Shown here piece by piece: positions 25,450 to 34,613 of a stretch of 64,000 nt of DNA. The translations under genes and the position numbers were made by a program. The DNA is from CAWFZT01 sp963820415 (lineage in GTDB: Bacteria; Chloroflexota; Anaerolineae; Anaerolineales; Anaerolineaceae): the NCBI GenBank assembly GCA_963820415.1, contig CAWFZT010000004.1:248001-312000 (forward strand), read 5' to 3'. The notes under the pieces are model-generated. The model saw nothing but the letters and a program-made list of their open reading frames with translations. It had not been told where the DNA came from and did not search any database. Each line of letters opens with the position of its first letter. The stretch's first letter is position 1.

Positions 25450-27720
25450 ATGCCCAAAAATTATGAGCTGATGATCAAGGAATTGATCGATTGGCTGGAC
25501 AATTGGCCTAGGATGGGAGAAGCCCCTGAAAAGGCGCACATGAGCAGTGATCTCTACCCCTATACCCATTTGTTTTCACCCATCCAGGTCAATCAATTGC
25601 GCCTTAAGAACCGCCTTGTAATGGGGCCGATGGGCAACATTTCCCTGGCAGAGGAGATGGGCCGGCCTTCTCAGAAAATGATCGATTATTTTAGCGAGCG
25701 CGCCGCAGGCGGAGTGGGCCTGATTACATCGGGATTGATCCCGGTCAGCCAGAAAGTCGATCCCACGGTTACCGAACCTGGCGACCGCAGCATTTTTCCT
25801 CGCATCGATGGCTCCCGTACGGTCTTTTCCGGCTGGCGGATCATAGCCGAAGCTGTGCATGCCTTTGGAGCGCGCTTTTTCATCCAGCTCACTCCTGGGT
25901 TAGGTCGGGTCGGTTCGCCGGAATGTTTGCTCAAGAAACACACCCTGCCTGTTTCTGCCTCTTGGAATCCCAATTTTTACCTGCCGGCCTTACCCTGCCG
26001 TCCTCTCACTGATGGCGAATGCTGGAAGATCATCCACGCAGCCGGGCAGGCGGCGGCGGATGCTAAGGCTCTCTTGATTGATGGTGTCTACCTGCACGGG
26101 CATGAGGGCTACCTGCTTGAACAGCTAACTAATCCAGCTTTCAACCGGCGCAAGATCGGGCGTTTTGCGGGCTGGCAGGTTTTTGGTATTGAGACAGTAA
26201 AAGAAATCCGCCGGCGCACCGGACCGGATTACCCGTTGATGTACCGGATTGACCTGAGCCTGGCGTTGAATGCAACCTATGGCGAAAAGATGCAGACCGT
26301 CAGCCCACTCAAACATTTCAGAAACGAGCGCACGGTGGATATGACGCTGGATTATATGGGCAGCCTGGTTAAAGCCGGAGTGGATCTTTTTGACGTGGAC
26401 CTGGGCTGCTATGACAACTGGTGGCTTCCGCATCCCCCCAGCTCAATCCCTTCCGGGTGCTTTCTGCAGGTGTCCGAGATCGTCAAAGAGTTTTTCAAAC
26501 AGGAAAATGTCCTTTCGAACGCCGGCCTGCCGGTGCCCGTAGTAGGGGTGGGCAAACTGGGTTATCCGGACCTGGCCGAGCAGGCTTTGCGGGATGGGAA
26601 GTGCGATATGGTGATACTGGCGCGCCCGCTCCTGGCTGATCCAAATTGGGCCAACAAGGCTTACGCTGGCAAAACGCGCGAAATCCGCCCCTGTATTGGC
26701 GACCAGGATGCCTGCCTGAACGAATTTATCGAAGGCGGGCACCCGCAGTGTTCGGTAAATCCCCGCACCGGCTTTGAGGATGTAATCGAGCGTGATCTGC
26801 AACCAGCTCAAAAGCCGCTTAAGGTAGCGGTGGTCGGGGCAGGACCGGCGGGGGTAAAATGCGCCGTAACGGCCGCATTGCGTGGCCACCAGGTGGTCCT
26901 TTACGAAAAGAACGCTCATATTGGCGGGATGCTGCTGCCGGCCGCACGGCCGAGGATCAAGTACGAGATTGCCAACTACCTGGATTATTTGTGCAATCTG
27001 GTCGAGCGTACGGCTGAGAACCATGCCCTGACTTTAAAACTGGACACCCAGGTTACTTTCAGCTTGCTGGAAAACGCTGGCTTTGACGTGATCGTGATTT
27101 GCAGCGGTGGGAAATTCGTTCTTCCACCCATCCCAGGCGTGGAAAGTCCGCAGGTGCTAAACGCTGCTGAGGTATTGATAGGAGCGGAAAAAGCTGCCCA
27201 AGCGCAAAATATCGTGGTTGTGGGTGGTGGGGTGATCGGCTGCGAAAGCGCGCATTTTCTGGCGGTCGAAATGGGCAAGCGGGTAACCGTCATCGAGATG
27301 CTGCCAGAGATCATGAAGGGGGTGTGCACTGCCAACCGTGGTCACCTGATTCGCATGTTGGAAAAGGCTGGTGTGAAACTGTTGAACTGCTCTCGCCTGG
27401 TGGAAATCCAGCCTGGAAAGGTATTGGTAGAGCGCAATGTGTCCGGGACAGTCCCCGACCCATATAATACCTGGTCGCCGCTCCTACCGGAAAATATCAG
27501 CAACCCGTTGGCGCGCCCGTTGCACACAGAAATCCGGGTATTTACCATTGACGCCGACCTGGTCGTCCTGGCCAGCAGCCTGCAGCCGGATCAAGAGCTG
27601 TATAATACCTGTCTTCAGGGCAGAAGCGCCGCGCAAATTTATCAAATTGGCGATGCGTTTGAAATCAAGGGGGTATTCGAAGCAGTGAAAGCCGGGTTTG
27701 CGGTTGGCCGGTTAATTTGA
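25450..27720 (+). CDS. Old Yellow Enzyme/2,4-dienoyl-CoA reductase-like flavoprotein
   Basis: 756 residues: an extra N-terminal ~40, an FMN TIM barrel (HLFSPIQVNQLRLKNRLVMG, then YLHGHEGYLLEQ), an iron-sulfur loop, then FAD- and NAD(P)-binding halves (VAVVGAGPAGVKCAV, VVVGGGVIGCESAHFLA), as in FadH, trimethylamine dehydrogenase and BaiCD. The cluster motif is C415-I-G-D418-Q-D-A-C422 ... C434, with Asp where the family normally has the second Cys (CIGCNQAC). It could hold a cluster with Asp ligation or have lost it. It reduces an activated C=C bond or is a demethylating enzyme; substrate unknown. The gene ends 15 bases before aconitase X. Confidence 0.88.
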   Translation: MPKNYELMIKELIDWLDNWPRMGEAPEKAHMSSDLYPYTHLFSPIQVNQLRLKNRLVMGPMGNISLAEEMGRPSQKMIDYFSERAAGGVGLITSGLIPVSQKVDPTVTEPGDRSIFPRIDGSRTVFSGWRIIAEAVHAFGARFFIQLTPGLGRVGSPECLLKKHTLPVSASWNPNFYLPALPCRPLTDGECWKIIHAAGQAAADAKALLIDGVYLHGHEGYLLEQLTNPAFNRRKIGRFAGWQVFGIETVKEIRRRTGPDYPLMYRIDLSLALNATYGEKMQTVSPLKHFRNERTVDMTLDYMGSLVKAGVDLFDVDLGCYDNWWLPHPPSSIPSGCFLQVSEIVKEFFKQENVLSNAGLPVPVVGVGKLGYPDLAEQALRDGKCDMVILARPLLADPNWANKAYAGKTREIRPCIGDQDACLNEFIEGGHPQCSVNPRTGFEDVIERDLQPAQKPLKVAVVGAGPAGVKCAVTAALRGHQVVLYEKNAHIGGMLLPAARPRIKYEIANYLDYLCNLVERTAENHALTLKLDTQVTFSLLENAGFDVIVICSGGKFVLPPIPGVESPQVLNAAEVLIGAEKAAQAQNIVVVGGGVIGCESAHFLAVEMGKRVTVIEMLPEIMKGVCTANRGHLIRMLEKAGVKLLNCSRLVEIQPGKVLVERNVSGTVPDPYNTWSPLLPENISNPLARPLHTEIRVFTIDADLVVLASSLQPDQELYNTCLQGRSAAQIYQIGDAFEIKGVFEAVKAGFAVGRLI

Positions 27721-27735
27721 TCTCCAGGAGGTAGT

Positions 27736-29046
27736 ATGCAATCAGTTCAAATGTTTCTAAATGATGAAGAAAAAGCCATTCTGGAGGGAAAACAGGGCGC
27801 TACCCTTCAGAAAGTGATGCATTCCGTTGTCCTGTATGGAGAGGCCTTTAACGCCGGGCGCCTGGTGCAGGTGGAAGGCGCGCCCCATTTTGTCACTTCT
27901 TTCGGGGCGAGCATGATCAAGCCCTATTTCGCCATGATGGACGAGTTGATCGTGGCAGGGTTGAAATCACAACGTCCCTTCACGGTTGACCCGCGCCCGG
28001 TCGATTTTGATAGTATCAACCCTGGTTTGCTGCCCGGCCTGGTTTCGCGGTTGATCTATGGTAAGCAAGCTTTTTACGAGGATCAGCTCCGCAAGGTCGG
28101 GCTGAAAAACGATAATGCTTTCTCATGCGCCTGCTACCTGCCCGAAGTAGGGAATATCCCCGCGTATGGTGCCCTGCTGGCCTGGTCAGAGTCCTCAGCG
28201 GTGGTGTATGCCAATTCAGTTCTGGGGGCGCGCACCAATCGCAATTCGGCCGGCATCGATTTGATGTGTAATATCCTGGGAAAAGCGCCATTATTTGGCT
28301 TGCTGACCGATGAAGGCCGGCGAGCTACCTGGCTGGTGGAAGTCAAAACCAGTCGCAAACCCAACCTGCAATTATTGGGCAGCGCCATTGGAATAAAGGT
28401 GGTCGAGGATGTGCCTATGATCGTCGGGCTGGATAATTTCCTTGGAAATTCTTTGGACGAGACTGCCAGTGCTTATCTTAAGGATATGGGCGCAGCCAGC
28501 GCCTCCAACGGCGCAGTCGGCCTGTATCATGTAGAGAACCTGACCCCCGAAGTGAAGCAGGCTGGCCGAGCGATCCTGGCTGAAGGGTACCAGTCTTACC
28601 TGGTAGACGATGCTGAACTGGAGCGGGTCAGATTGGCCTACCCGGTGCTGTGGAAAAATATCAATGCACGCCCTAGGCTGGCCTTTATCGGCTGCCCACA
28701 CCTCAGCCGGGGGCAGGTGGTGGAATGGGCGACTCGCTTTGAGGATGCGCTGGCACGTAAAGGCAAGGAACGGCTCAATTTGCCGGTCTATATGTGCTCG
28801 GCGCCAGACGTGATCGATGCAGTTAAAAAAATCCCCGCGCTGAGTGGCAAGCTGAGGAAGTTGGGCGCCAGGTTGACGCCTATATGCCCGCTGATGTACA
28901 TGAACAATCCACTTTGCGCCAGGCAACCTATCGTGACCAATTCTAATAAGCTGCGTACCTATTCAAGCGCTCGTTTCTTCCTGGATGAGGATCTACTGGA
29001 AATCGCCGTCAATGGGTTTATGTCACAAGGAGCTAGCCATGGGTAA
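27736..29046 (+). CDS. Aconitase X, large (catalytic) subunit
   Basis: 436 residues of the AcnX catalytic family (DUF521), an iron-sulfur hydro-lyase related to aconitase. Typical segments: LNDEEKAILEGKQGATLQKV at the N-terminus, FVTSFGASMIKPYFAMMDEL, NAFSCACYLPEVGN and GARTNRNSAGIDLMC. Cys residues in FSCACY, DLMCNIL and LTPICPLMYM are candidates for cluster ligation. It is encoded apart from its swivel subunit, overlapping it by 8 bases. Known members dehydrate cis-3-hydroxy-L-proline (bacteria) or mevalonate 5-phosphate (archaea). Context does not settle which. Confidence 0.9.
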   Translation: MQSVQMFLNDEEKAILEGKQGATLQKVMHSVVLYGEAFNAGRLVQVEGAPHFVTSFGASMIKPYFAMMDELIVAGLKSQRPFTVDPRPVDFDSINPGLLPGLVSRLIYGKQAFYEDQLRKVGLKNDNAFSCACYLPEVGNIPAYGALLAWSESSAVVYANSVLGARTNRNSAGIDLMCNILGKAPLFGLLTDEGRRATWLVEVKTSRKPNLQLLGSAIGIKVVEDVPMIVGLDNFLGNSLDETASAYLKDMGAASASNGAVGLYHVENLTPEVKQAGRAILAEGYQSYLVDDAELERVRLAYPVLWKNINARPRLAFIGCPHLSRGQVVEWATRFEDALARKGKERLNLPVYMCSAPDVIDAVKKIPALSGKLRKLGARLTPICPLMYMNNPLCARQPIVTNSNKLRTYSSARFFLDEDLLEIAVNGFMSQGASHG

Positions 29047-29494
29047 AACTTTTCAGGGTCGCCCGGTTCTCGCCGGACACTGCACGGGAAAGGCGCTGGT
29101 TTCCCATTCGGGGCTGAACACATTGGCCTCTTTCCAGCAAAGTATTATCCTGAAAGCAAGGAAAGCAGTCTGCGCTGATCAGAATAATCCTGACCTGTTT
29201 AAGAAAGTAATGACCGGCGCCATCTTATGTCTGCCGGTGACGATTGGCTCCACCACCGGCGGGCTGGCCCTGGAGACTGCTGCCCAAATGGGGATAGCTC
29301 CTTCGGCTATGTTGTTCTCCGATCACATCAATTCTCTGGCAGCCGCGGGTGTGATCCTGGCGGACGTATGGGTAGGCAAACGTATCATCGTGGTCGACCA
29401 GTTGGGTAAAGAGTTTCTCTCCTCCGTAGAACAAGGCCAGAGGATTGAAGTATTTGAGGATGGGCGCGTAGAAATCCAAATTGAAGGTAAGTAA
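29039..29494 (+). CDS. Aconitase X, small (swivelling) subunit
   Basis: 151 residues starting at MGKTFQGRPVLAGHCTG; the ATG at 29039 overlaps the large-subunit stop and follows AAGGAG. The DUF126 swivel domain is recognised by the GRPV-x-G-x-x-x-G-x-A start, LCLPVTIGSTTGGLALE and DHINSLAAAGVILADVW. It closes over the large subunit to form the active site. Last gene of the apparent Gfo/Idh-OYE-AcnX operon. Confidence 0.9.
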   Translation: MGKTFQGRPVLAGHCTGKALVSHSGLNTLASFQQSIILKARKAVCADQNNPDLFKKVMTGAILCLPVTIGSTTGGLALETAAQMGIAPSAMLFSDHINSLAAAGVILADVWVGKRIIVVDQLGKEFLSSVEQGQRIEVFEDGRVEIQIEGK

Positions 29495-29529
29495 TCTCTG
29501 GTTTTGTTTTTAGGTTTACAATTACCTCT

Positions 29530-30408
29530 ATGGCTGGGAAACGCAGGGTATTTTTGATTATCCTGGGTATTACGATCCTGGGGATGCTGGGCTTGTCAAT
29601 TGGGCTAACCGGTCTGCCATTTCAACCTGGCAATATGCTTCCATTAAGTGGAACTTTGCCATACGGCAATTACCAGGGATTTGACCTTCCTGGCGGGCCG
29701 ATGCTGCTCCAGGCTCTCCGCATTATCTATATCATCGCCTTGCTGGTACTGCCAGTTGTGATGATCTACCTGATCATATCGCCAGTTGCCAGGCGGCGGT
29801 TGATAAAATTCTTAGTGCGCATCCTCCCATTTGTTGTGGGACTTTACCTTTTTATACTGTTTCTTAAAAGGCTGCAAGACACCAATCCACAGAGTACCCC
29901 ATTAATCCTTGGAGGATCAGGCACTCAACCCGCTCCGTCTGTTTTACCCACTCCGGCGCCAATCCCTGGGCCATCCGAGACAGCTATCGTATGGATCAGC
30001 GCCGGAATATCTCTAGTCACGGTGTCTGCCCTTGCATGGGCGCTGTGGCTGCTATGGCGAAGGCGTAAGCTTGATTTATCTCCAAACCGGCTTATCGCCC
30101 GGCAGGCGCAATCTGCCCTGGATGCCCTGCAGGCTGGCGGTAATTTGAAGAACACGATTGTGCGGTGTTATTACCAGATGAGCGCAGTCATCAATAAACA
30201 GCGCGGAATACTGCGCAGCCAGGCAATGACTCCCCACGAATTTGAGGAATACTTGACCACACACGGCTTACCTGGCGAACCGATCCACCAACTTACCCAC
30301 CTTTTTGAAGAAGTTCGTTACGGTGATCTGGAGGCTGGCGCGGCCGAAGAACAGGTGGCTCTGAACTGCCTGAAAGCGATTGTCGACGCTTGCGGGAGAA
30401 CAGGTTGA
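29530..30408 (+). CDS. DUF4129-containing membrane protein (cluster 1)
   Basis: 292 residues with membrane segments at ~5-27, 60-85, 92-112 and 152-175, a Pro-rich loop (PSVLPTPAPIPGP) and a cytoplasmic DUF4129 domain near the C-terminus (NTIVRCYYQMSAVINKQRGI ... MTPHEFEEYL). DUF4129 proteins typically accompany MoxR ATPases and DUF58 proteins, as here. The function is unknown, thought to concern cell-envelope or protein-complex assembly. First gene of a five-gene run with overlapping ends. Confidence 0.82.
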   Translation: MAGKRRVFLIILGITILGMLGLSIGLTGLPFQPGNMLPLSGTLPYGNYQGFDLPGGPMLLQALRIIYIIALLVLPVVMIYLIISPVARRRLIKFLVRILPFVVGLYLFILFLKRLQDTNPQSTPLILGGSGTQPAPSVLPTPAPIPGPSETAIVWISAGISLVTVSALAWALWLLWRRRKLDLSPNRLIARQAQSALDALQAGGNLKNTIVRCYYQMSAVINKQRGILRSQAMTPHEFEEYLTTHGLPGEPIHQLTHLFEEVRYGDLEAGAAEEQVALNCLKAIVDACGRTG

Positions 30409-31088
30409 AGAATAAATTATCGTCCGGCAAGATCATCCTGCTGGCCATTCTGGGAATTTTGCTGGTGGCTGCCCTGACACTGGCCCTGACTGATCTGGTT
30501 CGCAACGTTTTAGCCGTACCCATAACCCACATATTTTATTTCCTCGGGTTGTTGGTGAAAAGTACCCCTCAGGTGATTTTTTGGGGGCTGCTGCTGCTTT
30601 TCTTGCTGGTTGTGGCTGGTAAGAGCGTGCAGGAAAACCGCCGCCATGAACTTCCGGAATTTGTTGCTACGCTGCGGTCTCCCAAACATGAGCGGATCGC
30701 CTTCTGGGCCAACCATATCAATATGGCCTTGCGAGGTGACCATTATTCGCGCACCCGCCTGGCGGAATTCCTGGCCGGTATGGTTATAGAACTGTTTGCT
30801 CAGGAAGAGCGTGTTTCCACAGTTGAGGTCCGCCAGCAGCTCGAACATGGAGAACTGGACCTGCCGCCTGAAATCGAAAATTACCTGAAAGCTCGCTTTA
30901 CACAAGGTACCATTACCAGGCCGAGTTTTTGGCAAAGGGTCGAAGATAAACTAGCCCGTTTTTGGAATTCCTTCCCTGGAAAAAACAACCTCGACCCAGG
31001 GGTTCTGCCTGACCATCTTACCCGGCAGGAATTAGAGAGAATAATCCAATATCTGGAAGATCGATTGGAGGTTGAACATGTCGGTTGA
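30405..31088 (+). CDS. Bitopic/two-helix membrane protein in the MoxR cluster
   Basis: The likely start is the TTG at 30405, overlapping the previous stop (TTGA), with GGGAGAA seven bases upstream; another TTG at 30390 is possible. 227 residues: two hydrophobic segments (~8-32 and 40-70), then a charged cytoplasmic part with helical repeats of E, R and L. No recognised domain. The position between DUF4129 and MoxR genes indicates a component of the same membrane-associated system. Confidence 0.7.
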   Translation: MKNKLSSGKIILLAILGILLVAALTLALTDLVRNVLAVPITHIFYFLGLLVKSTPQVIFWGLLLLFLLVVAGKSVQENRRHELPEFVATLRSPKHERIAFWANHINMALRGDHYSRTRLAEFLAGMVIELFAQEERVSTVEVRQQLEHGELDLPPEIENYLKARFTQGTITRPSFWQRVEDKLARFWNSFPGKNNLDPGVLPDHLTRQELERIIQYLEDRLEVEHVG

Positions 31089-32046
31089 CGTTGCACAGGT
31101 GGCAGCCCTTTCTGACCTGGTAGTAGCGCAGGTCGAAAAAGCCGTAGTTGGGAAGCAAGCCGTGCTCAAGATGATCATGGCGGCCATTCTATCAAGCGGC
31201 GGGCACGTGCTACTCGAAGATTATCCAGGTCTGGCCAAGACGCTGATCGCCAACAGCTTTGCTACGGCGTTGGGGCTGTCTTTCAAACGCATCCAGTTTA
31301 CCCCCGACCTGCTCCCCGGGGATATCACCGGCGGATACGTATACGACCGGTCGCAAAATCAATTCCTTTTGCGCAAAGGGCCCATCTTTGCCAACATTAT
31401 CCTGGCTGATGAAATTAACCGCGCCTCTCCACGTACCCAGTCAGCCTTGCTCGAAGCTATGCAGGAATACCAGGTAACACTGGAAGGCGATACCATGCGG
31501 CTGCCTGAGCCTTTCATCACCCTCGCCACACAAAACCCAATTGAATATGAAGGGACCTTCCCTTTACCTGAAGCACAGCTTGACCGTTTCATCATGAAAC
31601 TGTCGGTGGGATACCCCGCAGTAGAAGATGAACGCCTCATTCTCCAACGCCGGCGCGACCGCCGGCGCGATGAATTTTCTTTACAGCCAGTAGCTGATAC
31701 GAAACGCCTGCTTGAAATCCGCCAGGCGGTTGAGGAAGTCCACCTCGACTCTGATATTGAGGATTATATCGTCCAGGTTGTCACTAAGACGCGCCAGCAT
31801 CGCAAGGTGGTGGTGGGGGCTAGCCCGCGCGCTACCCTGGCCTTACTGAAATTGACCCGCGCCTGGGCTGCCATGCATGGACGCAGCTACGTACTGCCGG
31901 ATGACGTGAAACTGTTCGCCAGGCCGGTCTTGATCCATCGTTTGATCCTGGAGCCCGACCTGTGGACCCAGAGAAATGCTGCTGAGGATGTTGTAGCGGA
32001 CATTTTACGCACTGTACCTGTACCGGTCATCAAGGAAGTTGAATGA
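31078..32046 (+). CDS. MoxR-family AAA+ ATPase (cluster 1)
   Basis: 322 residues from MSVDVAQ; GGAGGTTG precedes the ATG, which lies inside the end of the previous gene. Walker A is in LLEDYPGLAKTLIA (the GLAKT variant frequent in MoxR), Walker B is ILADEINRASPRTQSALLEA, sensor 1 is TLATQNP, and an arginine-finger region SPRATLALLKLTRA follows. MoxR ATPases act as chaperone-like motors that mature or activate partner complexes, usually with von Willebrand-type or DUF58 partners. The stop overlaps the DUF58 start (ATGA). Confidence 0.93.
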   Translation: MSVDVAQVAALSDLVVAQVEKAVVGKQAVLKMIMAAILSSGGHVLLEDYPGLAKTLIANSFATALGLSFKRIQFTPDLLPGDITGGYVYDRSQNQFLLRKGPIFANIILADEINRASPRTQSALLEAMQEYQVTLEGDTMRLPEPFITLATQNPIEYEGTFPLPEAQLDRFIMKLSVGYPAVEDERLILQRRRDRRRDEFSLQPVADTKRLLEIRQAVEEVHLDSDIEDYIVQVVTKTRQHRKVVVGASPRATLALLKLTRAWAAMHGRSYVLPDDVKLFARPVLIHRLILEPDLWTQRNAAEDVVADILRTVPVPVIKEVE

Positions 32047-33332
32047 CCCAGCGGTTCCTGCTGCTGATCTTCTTCCTTTATTCCTTGCTGTTCCTAGGTT
32101 TAGCCAGCCGGACAGGTGCAGTTATTGCCCTGGCGATCCCTTTTGCAGTATACCTGGGCGCCGCGCTTATTTTTATCCCCGATAAGCCGGAATTGAGCGC
32201 CCGGCGGACACTCAGCACGCAGCATGTCACACAGGGAGTAACCGTAACCGTCAGGGTTGAAATTACCAATCTTGGTGAAAAGGTTGAAGAGCTGCTTGTG
32301 CGGGATGTTCTGCCCGCCGAGGTCGAGCTGGTCCAGGGAAAGACCAGGGCGGTGGCGACCCTGTCTCCTGGAAAAACGGTTGACCTGGAATACGAAGTAA
32401 AAGCCAAACGAGGACGCTATACTTTCAATTATGCTCAGGCCACAGCTACCGATTATCTGGAATTATTTGAAAGGAGGGTCACCCTGGAAGCGGCAGCAGA
32501 TCTGCTGATCCTCCCGCAAGTGCAGAAACTGCACTCCATTCCCATCCGGCCTTTACGCACGCATGGGTTTTCAGGCCCGATTCCCTCCCGTAAAGTAGGG
32601 TCAGGGGTCAATTTCCTTAACATCCGGGGATACCAGGCTGGCGATCCTTTGCGCTGGATTAATTGGCGGGTCAGCGCTCGCCATACTGATGAGTTATTTT
32701 CAAACGAATTTGAGCTGGAGCGCATTGCCGATATCGGGATAATCCTGGATGCTCGCCAGCAGAGCGATGTAGAAGCGCAGGATGGCAACCTTTTTGAATA
32801 TGCGGTTCATGCGACCGCCTCCCTGGCAGATGCTTTCCTGGGGGATGGAAACCGGGTAGGCCTGCTGATTTATGGTAGGGGAATGGAATCGACCTTTCCT
32901 GGTTATGGTAAAAAACAACGGCAGCGTATATTACAGTCGCTTGGACGCGCCAGGACGGGCAACAGCTATGCCTTTAAAAGCCTGGAAAATTTACCCACTC
33001 GTTTCTTCCCTTCCGGATCTCAAATTGTATTGGTCAGTCCTCTTGACCGTGAGGATATTCCCGTCTTGATTCAATTGCGCGCCCTGGGTTACGAGTTGAT
33101 GGTGGTCAGTCCAAATTCGCTCTCTTTCGAAGCCAGGCATTATAAAGAAGAAAAAACCGCAGGCCTTGCCAGTCGCATAGCCAATTTGGAACGAGCCATG
33201 ATGATTCACAGTCTGAGACGAGTTGGCATCCCGGTGGTAAATTGGCAGGTAGAAAGCTCTCTGGATAATGCTCTGCACCGCACGGTCAGTTTAATGGTGA
33301 AAAAACAGCATATTTTAAAGGTGTCCAAATGA
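32043..33332 (+). CDS. DUF58 membrane protein (cluster 1)
   Basis: 429 residues. Two N-terminal membrane helices (~5-50) are followed by a beta-rich extracytoplasmic-like domain and the DUF58 core (GDPLRWINWRVSARHTDELF), which leads into a VWA-like fold with DIGIILDARQQS. It overlaps MoxR by ATGA and the next gene by ATGA. DUF58 and MoxR form a widespread pair; a metal-binding MIDAS-like surface is likely but the full D-x-S-x-S is not seen. Confidence 0.88.
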   Translation: MTQRFLLLIFFLYSLLFLGLASRTGAVIALAIPFAVYLGAALIFIPDKPELSARRTLSTQHVTQGVTVTVRVEITNLGEKVEELLVRDVLPAEVELVQGKTRAVATLSPGKTVDLEYEVKAKRGRYTFNYAQATATDYLELFERRVTLEAAADLLILPQVQKLHSIPIRPLRTHGFSGPIPSRKVGSGVNFLNIRGYQAGDPLRWINWRVSARHTDELFSNEFELERIADIGIILDARQQSDVEAQDGNLFEYAVHATASLADAFLGDGNRVGLLIYGRGMESTFPGYGKKQRQRILQSLGRARTGNSYAFKSLENLPTRFFPSGSQIVLVSPLDREDIPVLIQLRALGYELMVVSPNSLSFEARHYKEEKTAGLASRIANLERAMMIHSLRRVGIPVVNWQVESSLDNALHRTVSLMVKKQHILKVSK

Positions 33333-33829
33333 AGCTGATCAGGCGCATTCTCATTATCAGTATTGTTTTTGCCGCTTTTTCGGTGGCAATCGGCTATGGG
33401 ATGGGGAGTTTGTGGTTGATCGCCCCGGTTTTTTTGATTGTTGGTGGGGGATGGGTTTATTTTGAATGGCGCGGCTGGGATTGGCCTGCTTCTATATTTT
33501 TGATCGGTTTTGTCGCTGCCTGTGTTTTTGGCATGCTGCTCGTGCTTTCCCCATTAATCATGCTGTTGGGTGTCCTGGCAGCTCTGCTTGCCTGGGACCT
33601 TGACCACATATCCAGGCGCTTGAAAGGCGTTCACGAGGAATATATGGCAGAGAGCATGGCTAAAGAGCATCTTCTGCGGTTGATACTGGTTAATGGCTGC
33701 GGTCTGGTGCTGGCGAGCGCCTCTTTGCTGATCCAGACGCAGATCAGTTTTATGGGAGCGATTGTCCTGTCTGTGTTGGTTATCCTGGGGGTTGGTTTTA
33801 CCGTCGGCTACCTGCGCAGGATAGCCTGA
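33329..33829 (+). CDS. Small polytopic membrane protein ending the MoxR cluster
   Basis: 166 residues with five hydrophobic segments (about 5-25, 28-45, 52-70, 75-95 and 115-160) and a short charged loop (DHISRRLKGVHEEYMAESM). No family recognised. The ATG overlaps the DUF58 stop, so it is translated with that gene and probably is a membrane partner. Confidence 0.75.
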   Translation: MKLIRRILIISIVFAAFSVAIGYGMGSLWLIAPVFLIVGGGWVYFEWRGWDWPASIFLIGFVAACVFGMLLVLSPLIMLLGVLAALLAWDLDHISRRLKGVHEEYMAESMAKEHLLRLILVNGCGLVLASASLLIQTQISFMGAIVLSVLVILGVGFTVGYLRRIA

Positions 33830-33838
33830 TTGCCCTTC

Positions 33839-34576
33839 TTATTTGAGTAGTTCAATCAAAGCTAAAGCATTCGCCGGAGCGTAACCTTCGTAGTCATTGT
33901 TGAAGAAGATATAGACACGTTCCGCCCCATCGGTTTTCATTTGGCGGGCTTTCGAGGCGATTTCCCGCAATTCATCGTTAGAATAATTGTATGAGTACCA
34001 GTGGTGGCGTCCGTGCAGCCGCATGTAGCCGGTAGAAGACGTCACCCAGCCGGTAAATTGGAAGCGCGGGGATTCGGCGTCGCAGAAAACCGCGCCTGCT
34101 TCTTGCAACAGCGTCCGGATTTCATTGTTGTACCAATCCTCTCTGCGAAATTCCACCGCTACCTGGCGCGGGTTCCCGAACGTCTGGATGGCGCGCCTGA
34201 GGCGCGCTGGATCGTAAGGCATGTCAGGGGCGATCTGCAGCAGAACCAGGCCAAGTTTTTCACCCAGCAGGCTGGCTGAATTCCAGAACTGGTGGATGTT
34301 CTCTTCTGCATCCAGCAGATATTTCCGGTGTGTGATCAGTTTGGGCGCTTTCAGCACGAATTTGAAACCAGTGCCAACCCGATCCCGCCAGTTGAGGTAG
34401 GTCTGGTCATTGAAGAATCGGTAAAAAGTAGCATTAATTTCGACCGCTGGAAAAAGGTTCACGTAATAATCGAACCAGCGGTTCTTCGGCAGCCCGGCAG
34501 GGTAAAAACATCCTTTCCAGTGATCGTAAGTCCAACCGGAGGTTCCGACGAGAAAAGAAGCCCGATCCATTTCCAT
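33839..34576 (-). CDS. DUF72 (YecE-like) protein
   Basis: 245 residues from MEMDRAS; no strong ribosome site is visible, and MDRAS six bases on is an alternative. DUF72 TIM-barrel signatures: VGTSGWTYDHWKGCFYP at the N-terminus, VEINATFYRF, FVLKAPKLITH, QVAVEFRREDW, MRLHGR and VYIFFNND at the end. Biochemical activity of the family is not established. It ends 10 bases from the convergent MoxR cluster. Confidence 0.88.
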   Translation of the reverse strand: MEMDRASFLVGTSGWTYDHWKGCFYPAGLPKNRWFDYYVNLFPAVEINATFYRFFNDQTYLNWRDRVGTGFKFVLKAPKLITHRKYLLDAEENIHQFWNSASLLGEKLGLVLLQIAPDMPYDPARLRRAIQTFGNPRQVAVEFRREDWYNNEIRTLLQEAGAVFCDAESPRFQFTGWVTSSTGYMRLHGRHHWYSYNYSNDELREIASKARQMKTDGAERVYIFFNNDYEGYAPANALALIELLK

Positions 34577-34613
34577 AAGATGTGACAAACTCGTAGGCTA
34601 GGTCCGCTTGCAT

